64,000 bases of DNA from Amia ocellicauda (GCF_036373705.1 NC_089851.1:1885001-1949000), one strand, 5' to 3'. Positions 46,101 through 56,219 are shown, numbered from the stretch's first letter. A program made the numbers and translations. The notes: generated by a model from the letters alone, not told the origin.

Positions 46101-46990
46101 TCCTGGAGAAGGAGGAGCCAGAAGAACTCACCCAGGTGAACAAGGGGACCAGGTCCCGACCTGCGTCGCAGAGTTCAAAGTCCTCCACGAACGCAGCGAG
46201 GTCCCTGCTGGATCTATCGTTGCGGGGCTTACTCCGGTCTACATCCCTCAGTGCACAGTTGAAATCACCTGAAATGATAACTGGCAAGGTGCCGATCAGG
46301 AGCGGGCGTAGCTGAGGGAGAAAGAGGACTCTCTCTCTCTGGCTGGTGGGGGCATAGACATTGACCAGCCTCAATACAGCCCCCTTGTATTTAAAATCGA
46401 GGCTGGCCAGTCTGCCCGCCTCTATTACCTTAAATGTTTTAACTGTTAAGAAGGGGTTTTTCAGGAGTACGGCAATCCCGTCCGCTCGGGACACATTGGA
46501 CCCCGACCAGAAGGATTCTCCTAGGGTCCAAGTGTCCCGGAGATCTTTGTATTCTTTTTGGAACGGGATGCCGCACTCCTGCAAACAGATAATATCCGCC
46601 TTCATTCCAGACAGAGAGTTTAAAACATCGGTCCTCTTTTTCACCTCAGCAATGCTCCTCACATTAATTGAAATAATGGTTAATGCCATAATGGCTGTGA
46701 GGGCAATTACCCGCTCCGTAACAATCATGTAAAGAAACCTTTCTCTTCCCCACTCCTCTCTTCTCCCTCACCTAGCTTAGCGCTAGCACCCATCATTTCA
46801 ATCATTTGCCTCACCGCTTGATCCTCTAGGAAGACTATGGGGGGGGCTCGGCTCCCGCCACCCGGTAAGGCGGGCAAAACTCCACTGGGCTCAGGGCCCG
46901 TGGTGCTGGAGGTTCTCCCTGGTTCCTTTGAGGCCGAGGCCCGACGAACAGATGGCAGGGCAGAGGCTTTATGTACAACTGGGGAGAAAA
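43197..46990 (-). mobile_element. Tx1-clade (L1 superfamily) LINE, 5' truncated in ORF1
   Basis: Reading on the minus strand: the last part of an ORF1-like frame (from about 46985; VFLEDQAVRQMIEMMGASAK), then complete ORF2, then a short 3' region with ATCTTTTAAAG repeats. The element is broken only at its 5' end, the usual outcome of target-primed reverse transcription. Base composition is GC-rich beside its AT-rich flanks. Confidence 0.8.
43297..46728 (-). CDS. Tx1-like LINE ORF2: endonuclease and reverse transcriptase
   Basis: 1143 residues, uninterrupted. The N-terminal APE endonuclease (about 10-240) has N22, E51 in LQECG, D155/N157 in SGDFNCAL and the FSDHR histidine at 234. Reverse transcriptase is at about 455-740, with SLDQEKAFDRV (D595), RQGCPLSALL and the catalytic YMDD at 698-701; most Tx1 elements have YADD or FADD. 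The C-terminal region has a zinc-knuckle-like CPYKGC ... HIFSECP. It nicks DNA and copies element RNA at the nick. The start ATG overlaps no clear ORF1 stop, and a slightly earlier start cannot be excluded. Clade call from motifs and layout; a tree is needed to fix the family. Intact, so perhaps recently active. Confidence 0.87.
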   Translation of the reverse strand: MIVTERVIALTAIMALTIISINVRSIAEVKKRTDVLNSLSGMKADIICLQECGIPFQKEYKDLRDTWTLGESFWSGSNVSRADGIAVLLKNPFLTVKTFKVIEAGRLASLDFKYKGAVLRLVNVYAPTSQRERVLFLPQLRPLLIGTLPVIISGDFNCALRDVDRSKPRNDRSSRDLAAFVEDFELCDAGRDLVPLFTWVSSSGSSFSRIDLVLLSKPLERTAMSSEAVFFSDHRLLTTEVLIPSTRESGPGVWKLNTSLLDDPRVIKTFSRRLEEWRTLKDLFDSPIEWWEMMKKRTKGYFIQLGKRKARERRARYSHLNARLQRLSLLQLRGFDLAEEVARVKLSLSALYREEQEKIKVLSRVRIMEDDEKCSRFFFKKTKERRPAMSSMIDSSGQEVEGREAVETVVRDFYRELYDQKVVDQNLIHHFLSLLESRNEGDEEEEEDPEITTTELSQVIKSLNSGRTPGPDGIPAEFYKIFWEVLKEDLGQVLGSMYREGRLAPSMKKSILSLLHKKGDPKDLRNWRPVSLLCTDYKILAKALTLRLQRPLPQVVGPDQVCGARGRSAADNAMLLRDVVASNERGLPLVLISLDQEKAFDRVGHEYLQLVMERMGLALGLRKWVKIIYSGLSSRVLVNRHLTEPFPVRSGVRQGCPLSALLYVLCLEPFMQAIRRDVRVTGFHLPGSGGEQLKALAYMDDVAVVCTDAPSVARVEELLDGFCRATGAAVNKAKSEVYLSRAWPVGRGPPTVFPVKPFIKVLGITIDGTNTGTRSWEEAIAKVQRKIHGWSTRTLTMAGKVLVIKAILFPILLYVGMIFPPDKVIAKLVTRIIFRFVWGSKMERLKRVQMVKGTLDGGRGVPDVVRLIKAQGLAYVVKNIQAAGKKVSFMNRFYFASSLRPFGLCAMDNTRPHSWDPPPFYRALRAFALEVGLHKVVLASWDYKTICSQMRSTQETSRIEDFPPETCRFIWANATHVCLTNTQKDVSWMAVSRCLPTRVFMHRRGIAPYDTCPYKGCLGKETEAHIFSECPSAHRVWLLFSPFLHRFAVPARATAQQILYGPAKGISTSTLRCWWRVVCAVKQALWEGRNICLFNKQELDPIVIARRGMVFVKDYVNLEVHQRGKEEAFKNWRIQDLGELRIP

Positions 46991-47619
46991 CTGTGTCTGT
47001 ATTTTATTGAATACACTACGTCATGCTGTAAAGAAAACACTGTTTTACGGTAACACTAGCTTTACGTTAATGACGTGGTGCGTGTTTAGAATGAGACTGA
47101 ACCAGAGTGAATAAAATGATCAGTTCTATTAAGCGGAGTATGTGTGCTTCTAATTAATAAAATAAACAAATGCTACACAGTCCACAGTCATCAGATTCAG
47201 ACACCTAGTAACCAGCAGAATGGATCAGGGAGAGGGGAGATTGTGTGAGCGGAAAGAAAAAATACATGTATAAAGTAAACGCACGTGAACTTTGCCTTTT
47301 TGCCTCCTTGGAAAAGGAAGTTTCCTGTACACATTCTGCTCACACGGCTCCATCTGGGGCTGTAAGACAAGGAGACGGGTTCCTGATATTGCGAGAAACT
47401 GGGAATAGAGAGACCCAGTTCTGGAATGCCAGGGTTCATGGTTTCTAGACTGGCTGAGATACCCTCCCCTGCAGACTGCCACACATACCCTGCTCTTCAG
47501 ATCACACTGCTACTACAGTTACTACTACTACTGCTACTACTACAGCCACTGCTACAGCTACTACTATAACTACTACGGCCACTACTACAGCTACTACTAC
47601 AGTTATGACTGCCACTATT
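46991..47619. other. Intergenic, with CTA-type simple repeat
   Basis: No gene recognised. An imperfect (CTA)n tract (CTACTACTGC variants) occupies about 47505-47605 and directly precedes the CR1 element. Confidence 0.5.
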
Positions 47620-49275
47620 GAACAAAGGGCAAAAATTGAAGTATCTTGGAAAATGAACAAGATGTGGCAAATATTCTAAATGAGTATTTCACAGAGGTTT
47701 TTACAAAAGAAAAAACAGATGACATGCCACAGGTTGACAATCAGTCCAGCCAAACCCTAAGAGAGATCAGGATAAATGAGGAGGAGGTACTAAAGGGACT
47801 AGCAGAATTAAAAACAAACAAATCACCTGGGCCAGATGGGATATTTCCAACAGTACTTAAAGAAATTAGGGAAATTATTTATAGGCCGCTAACTCGATTA
47901 TTCCAAATGACACTTAGAACAGGGGATGTGCCCACTGACTGGAAGACAGCAAATGTCATACCAATCCACAAGAAAGGGGACAAAACTGAGCCAGGAAATT
48001 ACAGACCAATCAGTCTCACCTGCATCACCTGTAAAATGTTGGAAAAAATGATTAGACAGAAAATAGAGGAGCATCTTCATGAAAACCATATTCTTGGAGA
48101 TAGTCAACATGGGTTTAGACGAGGCAGATCATGTCTTACTAATTTATTTGAATTTTTTGAACATGCAACTGCAGCTGTAGATCAGGTGAAAGCATATGAT
48201 ATGATATACTTAGATTTTCAGAAAGCTTTTGATAAGGTTCCACACCAAACATTGATCCTCAAATTGGAAGCTGTAGGCATTCAGGGTAATGTAAGTAGAT
48301 GGACTATGAACTGGTTGATGTACAGGAAGCAGAGGGTGTCGTTAGTGGAGTTCCACAGGGATCAGTACTAGGGCCTGTGCTTTTTCTAATCTATATTAAT
48401 GATCTGGACTCTGGGATAGTTAGCAAACTTGTCAAATGCAGATGATACTAAAATAGGTGCCTCAGCAGATACAATCTCAGCGGCTATTCAAAGGGACTTA
48501 GATGATATCTGACACCTGACATATGGACAAGTGCAAGGTATTACATGCAGGTAACAAAAATGTCCACTATAAGGACACTATGAGAGGAACAGAACTGCAT
48601 GAAGTAATGCATGAGAAAGACCTAGGAGTCTATGTGGACTCCTCACTTTCTCCATCCAAAAAGTGTGGGGAAGTAATAAAAAAGGCAAACACAATGCTAG
48701 GGTATATTGTCAAAAGTGTAGAATTGAGAACAAGTGCAGTGATGTTCAGACTGTACAATGCACTAGTTAGAGCTCATCTGGATACTGTGGACAGTTCTGG
48801 GCTCCACACTTCAAGAAAGATATCGCTGCTCTAGAGGCAGTTCAGAGGAGAGCAACCAGACTTATTCCAGGTCTGAAGGGAATGTCCTACTGAGAGACTG
48901 AGGACCTGAACCTTTTCACCCTGGAACAGAGGAGACTACGTGGGGACTTGATCCAAGTCTTCAAAACCATGAAAGGCATCGACCACATGAAACCAGAGGA
49001 GCTTTTCCAGATCAGCAGGGACACACGCACCTGGGGACACAAATGGAAATTGGGCTTCAAAGGCATTCAAGACAGAAAACAGGAGACACTTCTTCACACA
49101 GAGAGGCGTCACAATCTGAACAAACTCCCCAGCAATGTGGGTGAAGAGACAATTTGGGAACATTCAAAAAGGATCCTTGGATCACTTAGTTATTAATGGA
49201 CACCAAACGAGCACGATGGGTTGATTGACCTCCTCTCGATTGGACACTTTCTTATGTTCTTCTTCTACTGTTCTG
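47620..49275 (+). mobile_element. CR1-like LINE, 5' truncated
   Basis: Plus strand: reverse transcriptase from its first motif to the end of ORF2, then GAGCACGATGGGTTGATTGA and the octamer tail TTCTTATGTTCTT. Same family as the CR1 pieces at 11945 and 16030-18570. It lies just downstream of receptor gene 2 and may have displaced further tail exons. Confidence 0.85.
47646..49193 (+). pseudogene. CR1-like ORF2 (reverse transcriptase), broken
   Basis: Open from 47646 to 48371: KSPGPDGI, WKTANVIPIHKKGDK, NYRPISLTC and IYLDFQKAFDKVPH are clear reverse-transcriptase motifs. Near 48340 a deletion and frameshift remove part of the SGVPQGS region. The catalytic motif reads ADD at about 48440, and the thumb and C-terminal parts follow in other frames (DKCKVLHAGNKNVHYK, EKDLGVYVDSS). 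Not functional. Confidence 0.82.
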
Positions 49276-49388
49276 AAACCTTTCATAAGGGTCACCACTG
49301 CAATACTTATTCTTTAAACAGTCTTGACTTCTGTCTTAGAGCGACTGATATTCACAGCTGGGAAGAAGCCTCGAAGACATAAACTCAC

Positions 49389-49432
49389 CCTGCGATTGAC
49401 CCCTGAGCTTCTGGCCATGGCTGCATTTTCAG
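49389..49432 (-). CDS. Candidate extra tail exon of receptor gene 2
   Basis: 44 nt between GTGTTTCAG and GCAGG|GTGAGT, phase 1 to 0, encoding ENAAMARSSGVNRR. Its phase would fit directly after the gene 2 transmembrane exon as an alternative to 49724-49785. No tyrosine motif. No further exon could be found before the CR1 element. Confidence 0.3.
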
Positions 49433-49599
49433 CTGAAACACAGAAACACTGTTTAAAATGTCCATTGGTGTATGAGCGATTTAACACTGCAGGTGATTCT
49501 GGTTAATGTTGGAAAGGCTTATTGTCCCAGAGAACACCATGTCAGACAGGATTTCTGAAAAGCTGATTGTTGTGAGAGACTTCACATTTTAATACATTT

Positions 49600-49672
49600 G
49601 AGAAATTTAGAATTTACACAAGTGTATACGAGATACAGTAAGAATATATAAGGTCTTACATCCATATAACTC
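49600..49672 (-). mobile_element. L2-like LINE 3'UTR fragment
   Basis: GATACAGTAAGAATATATAA with GGTCTTACATCC matches, with changes, 62065-62106 in the L2-like LINE. Confidence 0.5.
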
Positions 49673-49723
49673 TGATCATCCAGGCTGTGTTTTTTTGAGA
49701 AGACTAATTACAGAGGCCAGCAG

Positions 49724-49785
49724 CTAAAGAATGACATTAACTTTTGTTCTGCCCTTGGATAATGCACAGCTTTCTGTGTGAACAT
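49724..49785 (-). CDS. Gene 2 short tail exon with stop
   Basis: Acceptor GTAGCTTGCAG, then 19 codons and TAG in the phase set by the transmembrane exon. No signalling motif. The 62-nt length up to the stop matches the 62-nt juxtamembrane exon of gene 1, perhaps by chance. Confidence 0.5.
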
Positions 49786-49823
49786 CTGCAAGCTACCAGA
49801 CTCAATTGAGATGTGATGCTCAC

Positions 49824-49933
49824 CAGCTCTGGACTGATTCACTTTCCTTCTGACTGCCAGTGAAGACCACAGCAAGAGGAGAAGTCCGCCAAGCAGGAAG
49901 GCAATAAGGCAAGGGTGATGACATTTTGGAGAC
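49824..49933 (-). CDS. Gene 2 transmembrane exon
   Basis: 110 nt, phase 2 to 1, acceptor TTATGTCCAG, donor GCTG|GTGAGC. It encodes PCLIAFLLGGLLLLLWSSLA and then the basic VRRK. Length and phase are identical to the gene 1 transmembrane exon, a strong sign of paralogy. No charged residue lies in the helix. Confidence 0.75.
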
Positions 49934-50378
49934 CTGGACATAAAAGAGAAACAAGTCAAAAGGCACAATGGGGAAGCTGACCGTATGGAACATGTGCAGA
50001 ATAATCTTTTCAACCTATAAAATAAATACAGACAGAAGATATGTTTATTATGCATACCATATATGTGAAATATACAGAAAAGGATCTAATTTGGACAATC
50101 AAATGTGTGTGTGTGTGTGTGTGTATGAGTGAAGATTTCTGGTTGCAATTTAATTGCATTTTTTGTTCACTGATATTATTTATTCACTTGTCTGTGAATT
50201 TAATTGGACTGGGATTCTGTCCATGAACAATGAGGATCTGTTGGTAGAAGTGTTCTGCTTTGCAGTTGCTGTTAGTTCACTAAAGGATGGCCATTAAACT
50301 GTATGAAAACACAAAGCAGCTCTGACTGATACGCATAACATACAGAGATCAGTCACCAGTTCAGGGGTGTGTGTTTAC

Positions 50379-50436
50379 CTGCCAGCGGGCCAGGGATCCT
50401 CAGAAGGTTCCGCAGGGGTTTTGGAAAGATTCACTT
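50379..50436 (-). CDS. Gene 2 stalk exon
   Basis: 58 nt, phase 1 to 2, acceptor TCTGAGCAG, donor CAG|GTAAAC. It encodes a proline- and glutamate-rich linker (KTPAEPSEDPWPAG). It plays the same joining role as the two stalk exons of gene 1. Confidence 0.65.
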
Positions 50437-50539
50437 CTGCTCAGAGAAAGACATGCCCTGCATCAGAGGCCCTTTACGCCACAAATCAAATTGGCAATAC
50501 GAGATTTAAAGTGATTAAATTCTCCCTCTAGATGGGACT

Positions 50540-50611
50540 GTCAACTGACATTACATCACTTTGTAATGCACTTATGTTGTAAGTCGCCCTGGATAAGGGT
50601 GTCTGGCAAGA

Positions 50612-50651
<40 letters not shown>
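50540..50651 (+). mobile_element. L2/SINE-type 3' tail with (AAT)n
   Basis: GTAAGTCGCCCTGGATAAGG, then GTCTGGCAAGAAATAATAAT and about 13 AAT units. The 5' border is not visible. Confidence 0.6.
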
Positions 50652-50652
<1 letters not shown>

Positions 50653-51085
50653 AAATAATAGTTACTAGAGGAAATATAATTAGAGTCTATCCTAAATGTG
50701 TGAAAATGTTACCTTGATGAATACGATGAATAAATCTATTGCTGTAACACATTTGTAAATCAATTAATAAATAATAAATAGTGCTACAAAGAAATGCAAC
50801 TCAAAATGATTTCAGACTCTGGAGGGGGGAGTGAGTCCCATGTTCCCCACTAGACGTTGCTGTCAAGTTCACATATTGCATGATCAGAAATTCATTTGGC
50901 AGATAGATGAAAGTAAATGTTTGTGTATAAGAGTTTATGTGTTGTAGGCAGAGGCGATTCTAGGGTATGTGGGGGGGGGATGAGGTTCCCATTTGGGGCC
51001 CCAGGCAATTGCCTAGGATGCCTACCCCCTTGCGACGCCCCTGGGTGGAGGTGTGTGTGTGTGGGGGGGGGATATTTTTTTCAAC
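50652..51085. other. Intron of gene 2, nothing recognised
   Basis: Contains G-rich runs and a (GT)n stretch at 51050-51070. A segment at 50950-51045 (GGCGATTCTAGGGTATGTGG ... GCCCCAGGCAATTGCC) looks like a hAT-type end, but the partner end was not found. Confidence 0.35.
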
Positions 51086-51398
51086 CTTTGAGATAGAAAT
51101 GTCTCCCTTCGTCCGCCCAGGGCTTCTCGATTGCACACCAGTAGACACCAGTGTCCTCTCTCTGCAGCCCCCTGAGCGTCACAGTGAACTGCCCCTGCTC
51201 CCCCTCGTCACTGATGGACGTGTTATTTCTGACCGTCTGCACAGCGCCGTCAGTGCGAATCACAGTCGAGCACGAAAACCACTTCCTCCCTTTGCACAGG
51301 TACTTCACCCGGGAGCGCTGCTCTGAGTTGTAGGGGCAGTTCACAGTGACCTGATCCTACGATTGGGCCGTGTATTGTGTCCAGAGACAACAGGCAAC
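51086..51398 (-). pseudogene. Gene 2 V-type Ig exon with one-base insertion
   Basis: The 5' part reads GPIVGS in one frame, and after one extra G the rest reads VTVNCPYNSEQRSRVKYLC in the next. The four cysteines of the CD300/PIGR V type are present (NC, YLC, FSC, YWC). The end is shorter than in gene 1 (HFYLK, without the usual VTE). Confidence 0.75.
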
Positions 51399-52424
51399 CT
51401 GAGAATATCACAGCTGTGACCTGGATGCTGCACGTGGAAAAAGCGCCGGCCCTTTTCCCACTGCCATAACCCCAGCCCCATCCCTGCCTCGCCCATCACT
51501 GGGGCGCATTCATTTGCCCACCTTCTAAAAGTAGTGCAATATTCAACAACATTAAAAAAATATGTTGATTTGGACAATTACTGAGGAGTTTAAATCAAAG
51601 ACATATGACTTAATGCAACAGCAGCAATTCTGCATATGCAGTGTGTGGTTACTACAGGACCCTTAACAAGAATGTAGTTAACATGTAATTAAATGGTAAC
51701 AAGGATGTATTTACAAAATAATCAATGTGTTAACAATAGGTCGCATACTTGCATTGAACATGTTATTACACCACAACCATACATACAATTAACAACAGCA
51801 CCTTATAATGAATTGCTCTGTATTAATACATATACATTATATATTTAGTATTCATAAGAATAGCATTATTCAGATTATAGTATTGATTTGGAGTAATTAA
51901 GTCAGAACCATAAGAGAGTAAGTTCAAAACAATGTAATCAGGTATTATCTTACACATAAAAGCACTATAATCAGCATTGATGGTATATTTATCGCTATTG
52001 AACAACAAATCACAGAACTGAAACGTTGCTCTCATGTCTAAGATGTCCATGCTGGACAATGCAGGAATCTGCTGCTGCCCACACAGACGTGCCTGTGACT
52101 CTCATGGTCTTTCAATAACTGTGATCAGGAATTCGTCACATGACCCACCATGACAGAGGGCAAAGAGAAGAAGTCGATGAGGTCATAGACTGATAAGAAT
52201 AATAGAGAACCCTTCATGTTGCAGGTGCTTTAGCCTCCCTCTTATATTTAAAATGTGCTGTTGGTATTTCTGTTGATGTTGTGACCTTATTGTGACGTTT
52301 CTCACTAGTTCATCACACTTCACACTTTAATTCTGTAGGTACAGCGCTACCTTGAATCTCTCTGAAGAAGTGAGCCACGCCTGGACACCGAAATCCCTGC
52401 TGTAATAGCGATTAATCTCCTTAC
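51399..52424. other. Leader intron of gene 2, no recognised gene
   Basis: AT-rich from 51600 to 52060 and otherwise featureless to my reading. Confidence 0.4.
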
Positions 52425-52461
52425 CTGAAAATGCAGCTAGAAGAAAGAAGAAACGCTCCAT
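52425..52461 (-). CDS. Gene 2 leader exon (signal peptide)
   Basis: ATG at 52461 opens MERFFFLLAAFSG, then GTAAGG in phase 1. It has the same design as the gene 1 leader exon. Confidence 0.65.
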
Positions 52462-53499
52462 TATTAACAGACACTGAGAGTTGTACTGTTCCCCTACCAG
52501 TTTATGAAATACAGAAGTATCTCTTGACTAAACTGTTCCTTCCTCTACCTGTCTGAGAGCTTTCACTTTGTGTTTTGTTATAGTCGTGCATCTGTACGAA
52601 TTGAATAATTTGTTGAACTAATCTAATTACAGTAACACAATTGTCGCTCCATTTCTGTACATTTCTGGGCCATGTTGTTTTTCAGGCCAATGTGACATAG
52701 AGGCTATAAAATAAATATGAGAATCAATGTTGTGGTTTGAGCAGCGTTTCTATTCACTGTGCTTGAAGTCGTAGTCGGGCCCCGAGAAAACAACCCCCCC
52801 TGTAGCGCAGCAACCACGACCTGTTCTGTCGAGCCTAGCTTTACTCGTGAAGCACCGTCTGACGTGTTCACAGTTTCATTTTACAGAATAGCGAGGAACT
52901 GTGTGTACTGCATCTATTTTTACAACGCTGTTATTTTATAACACTGTACTGTGACACTTGACTTGCGGGCTCTGCCAAGTACCGGTTGTTTACTTCGTTT
53001 ACTTTATTTAATTGTATTTTTACTGCACCTACATTCGTAAGGGCAGCTACTGTCTGTTAGTTACTGCCTTACTAAGCGCAGTTTGAACTATATATTGACT
53101 AAGTTTTTGTAACCAGAAACGTTGCATTGCATATACTATTGTAGAGAGGGACTGTACAGTGTTGTGCGTTTTCCGCAGTCAGAACAGGCAGTTATGCAGA
53201 GTTTAGCATTCCAGACATTCCGAGCACTCAGATCGGCCGACACTGTACTAGGGCGTGACTTGCGGGCTCTGGACAAAGCAGTGTAATCCAACGCAATTCA
53301 GGTGTGCTCTCTCCTAATTAGTTATAGGTCGGCTATTTAACAGCACCCCAGGTCCTCCGTGCCAGCAGTCAGTGCTAGCAGCCTGAGTGCCTCCCTTCCA
53401 AAGGGCAAAGCTTACAAAGGTCAGGGACTCTAGCTGTGCGACTCCAGCGAGGAGAAGACTGCGAGGTGACATCGCACATTAACACTAGGCAGCTATGAC
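52462..53499. other. 5' flank of gene 2 and upstream part of the L2-like LINE
   Basis: No gene recognised. GACTTGCGGGCTCTG occurs twice (52960-52974, 53257-53271), each after ACTGTACT, and CTATTTAACAGC near 53331 resembles a core promoter. These may belong to the 5' untranslated region of the LINE that follows. Confidence 0.35.
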
Positions 53500-54340
53500 T
53501 ATCTCTCCAATTCCCATCCTGCTCTCTCCTTCCTTGCCTCCTTTGCCTCCCTAATCCCTTGAACCTCATCTCTCTGCCTCTCACCTGCTCCTCCCTCCCC
53601 TCTGTTCCCCTCTCTGGAAGCCACTCAGCTTCCAACAAGGCCAACTTCATCTCCGCTTTTGCCTCCCACCACTCTCTGGATTTCCTCGCTCTCACTGAGA
53701 CATGGATCTCCCCTGAGAACTCAACCACCCCTGCTGCCCTATCCTCTCTGTTCGTCCTGTCCCACTCCCCTCGTCTAACCAGTCAGGGAGGAGGAACAGG
53801 GCTCCTGCTCTCCCCTTCTCTCCTCTTCTCTGTCCCCCCTTTCTTTCCTCTATCACGACTAACAGCATTGAATTCCACACTGTGGAACTCACCTCTCATT
53901 CTCACCTCTTCTTTCTAGTTCTCTTCTGTCCTCCCGGTCCACTCGTCTCCTTCCTGGATGAATTCAACTTTCTTCTCTCCTCCCTCCCCTCACTGTCCTC
54001 ACCTACCATCTACAGTATCTCTCCAACCCCTCCCACTCTGCCAGATTTCTTTCCCTCCTTCACTCCTTTAAATTCTCTTTCTCTTTGTCTCCCTCCACTC
54101 ACAGGGCAGACCGCCAGCTAGACCTCATCTTCTCTAGAGGCTGCTCCCCTTCGACACTCTCCGTGACACCCATGGACATCTCAGACCACCACTTCATCTC
54201 CTTCTCCTTTTCCCTCCTCTGCCTCCCCACTCCACCCACTCCCTCTGTCACCTTAAACCATAATCTCCGCTCCGTCTCCCCCTCCAACCGGGCCTCCACT
54301 GCCTTCACTATCTTACCTTCCATTGACTGTTTTTCCCATC
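53500..54340 (+). mobile_element. L2-like LINE, 5' half (endonuclease)
   Basis: Encodes ISAFASHHSLDFLALTETWI, then RLTSQGGGTGLLLS and RQLDLIFSRGCS ... DISDHHFISF, the APE endonuclease of fish L2/CR1-group LINEs, with frameshifts. It stops at a TA (54341-54342) where Tc1 copy 2 begins. The continuation is found in reverse at 61899-62652. Confidence 0.82.
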
Positions 54341-54342
54341 TA

Positions 54343-55930
54343 CAGTGAGGGAAAAAAGTATTTGATCCCATGTTGATTTTGTACGTTTGCCCACTGACAA
54401 AGAAATGATCAGTCTATAATTTTAATGGTAGGTGTATTTTAACAGTGAGAGACAGAATAACAACAAAAAAATCCAGAAAAACGCATTTAAAAAAAGTTAT
54501 ACATTGATTTGCATGTTAATGAGGGAAATAAGTATTTGACCCCTTCGACTTAGTACTTGGTGGCAAAACCCTTGTTGGCAATCACAGAGGTCAGACGTTT
54601 CTTGTAGTTGGCCACCAGGTTTGCACACATCTCAGGAGGGATTTTGTCCCACTCCTCTTTGCAGATCCTCTCCAAGTCATTAAGGTTTCGAGGCTGACGT
54701 TTGGCAACTCGAACCTTCAGCTCCCTCCACAGATTTTCTATGGGATTCAGGTCTGGAGACTGGCTAGGCCACTCCAGGACCTTAATGTGCTTCTTCTTGA
54801 GCCACTCTTTTGTTGCCTTGGCTGTGTGTTTTGGGTCATTGTCATGCTGGAATACCCATCCACGACCTATTTTCAATGCCCTGGCTGAGGGAAGGAGGTT
54901 CTCACCCAAGATTTGACAGTACATGGCCCCGTCCATCGTCCCTTTGATGCGGTGCAGTTGTCCTGTCCCCTTAGCAGAAAAACACCCCCAAAGCATAATG
55001 TTTCCACCTCCATGTTTGACGGTGGGGATGGTGTTCTTGGGGTCATTCCTCCTCCTCCAAACATGGCGAGTTGAATTGATGCCAAAGAGCTCGATTTTGG
55101 TCTCATCTGACCACAACAATTTCACCCAGTTCTCCTCTGAATCATTCAGATGTTCATTGGCAAACTTCAGACGGGCCTGTACATGTGCTTTCTTGAGCAG
55201 GGGGGCCTTGCGGGCGCTGCAGGATTTCAGTCCTTCACGGCGTAGTGTGTTACCAATTGTTTTCTTGGTGACTATGGTCCCAGCTGCCTTGATATCATTA
55301 ACAAGATCCTCCCGTGTAGTTCTGGGCTGATTCCTCACCGTTCTCATGATCATTGAAACTCCACGAGGTGAGATCTTGCATGGAGCCCCAGACCGAGGGA
55401 GACTGACAGTTATTTTGTGTTTCTTTCATTTGCGAATAATCGCACCAGCTGTTGTCACCTTCTCACCAAGCTGCTTGGCGATGGTCTTGTAGCCCATTCC
55501 AGCCTTGTGTAGGTCTACAATCTTGTCCCTGACATCCTTGGACAGCTCTTTGGTCTTGGCCATGGTGGAGAGTTTGGAATCTGATTGATTGATTGCTTCT
55601 GTGGACAGGTGTCTTTTATACAGGTAACGAGCTGAGATTAGGAGCGCTCCCTTTAAGAGAGAGCTCCTAATCTCAGCTCGTTACCTGTATAAAAGACACC
55701 TGGGAGCCAGAAATCTTGCTGATTGATAGGGGATCAAATACTTATTTCACTCATTAACATGCAAATCAATTTATAACTTTTTTGAAATGCGTTTTTCTGG
55801 ATTTTGTTGTTGTTATTCTGTCTCTCATTGTTAAAATACACCTATCATTAAAATGATAGACTGATCATTTCTTTGTCAGTGGGCAAACGTACAAAATCAG
55901 CAGGGGATCAAATACTTTTTTCCCTCACTG
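54343..55930 (-). mobile_element. Tc1 (DD34E) transposon, copy 2
   Basis: Full length, 1588 bp, with CAGTGAGGGAAAAAAGTATT at both ends in inverse orientation, TA on each side. The two flanks do not belong together: left is LINE sequence, right is the inverted receptor block. An ordinary insertion would leave one interrupted target. Confidence 0.92.
54550..55563 (-). pseudogene. Tc1 transposase, copy 2, nonsense mutation
   Basis: Same DD34E family as copy 1. The frame from the ATG at 55563 is broken by TGA at 55436-55438, where copy 1 has TGG (KWKKHK). A 267-residue frame with the whole catalytic domain remains open from 55353. It lacks the 4-base deletion of copy 1. Confidence 0.9.
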
Positions 55931-56219
55931 TATGAAAATCTTCTGTAAGTTAATCATTCAGTGTTTATAGCTTGGTAATTAAACATTTACCAACCACCAT
56001 TGTTGTACCCAAACTGTCACTAACTGGCAGCACCAAGGCAGGAATCGTATTGTTATTTTTGTATTACTTATTATCTCAGTTGATTAACTGTTATAAACTG
56101 GGGAGGGTGAAGAATGAAAAATCACAGATTTCTAAACATAAAGTATACATTAGAAACAAAACAAGACTGGTGCATGAATGTCTTCACTGTGTCTGCTTTC
56201 TCAGTGCTTTGCCTTCCAG

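Larger units (their letters stand above)
49724..52461 (-). pseudogene. Receptor gene 2: short-tailed CD300/PIGR-like Ig receptor, frameshifted V exon
   Basis: Exons in transcript order: 52461-52425 leader (MERFFFLLAAFSG), 51398-51086 V, 50436-50379 stalk, 49933-49824 transmembrane, 49785-49724 tail with TAG. All borders are AG/GT and phases agree (1, 1, 2, 1) if one extra base in the V exon (about 51350) is discounted; that exon is 313 nt, where 312 would fit. The V domain reads VTVNCPYNSEQRS, VKYLCKGRKWFSC and EDTGVYWCAI. The V exon donor (AAAG|GTTGAA) is weak. The tail has about 20 residues and no tyrosine, unlike gene 1. It could be a pseudogene, or a working gene with a sequencing error in the extra base. 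Same orientation as gene 1. Confidence 0.72.

Noticed and set aside
43594-46732. Several plus-strand ORFs of 70-217 residues opposite the Tx1-like ORF2
   Set aside because: They are shadows of the GC-rich 1143-residue frame and have no domains of their own.
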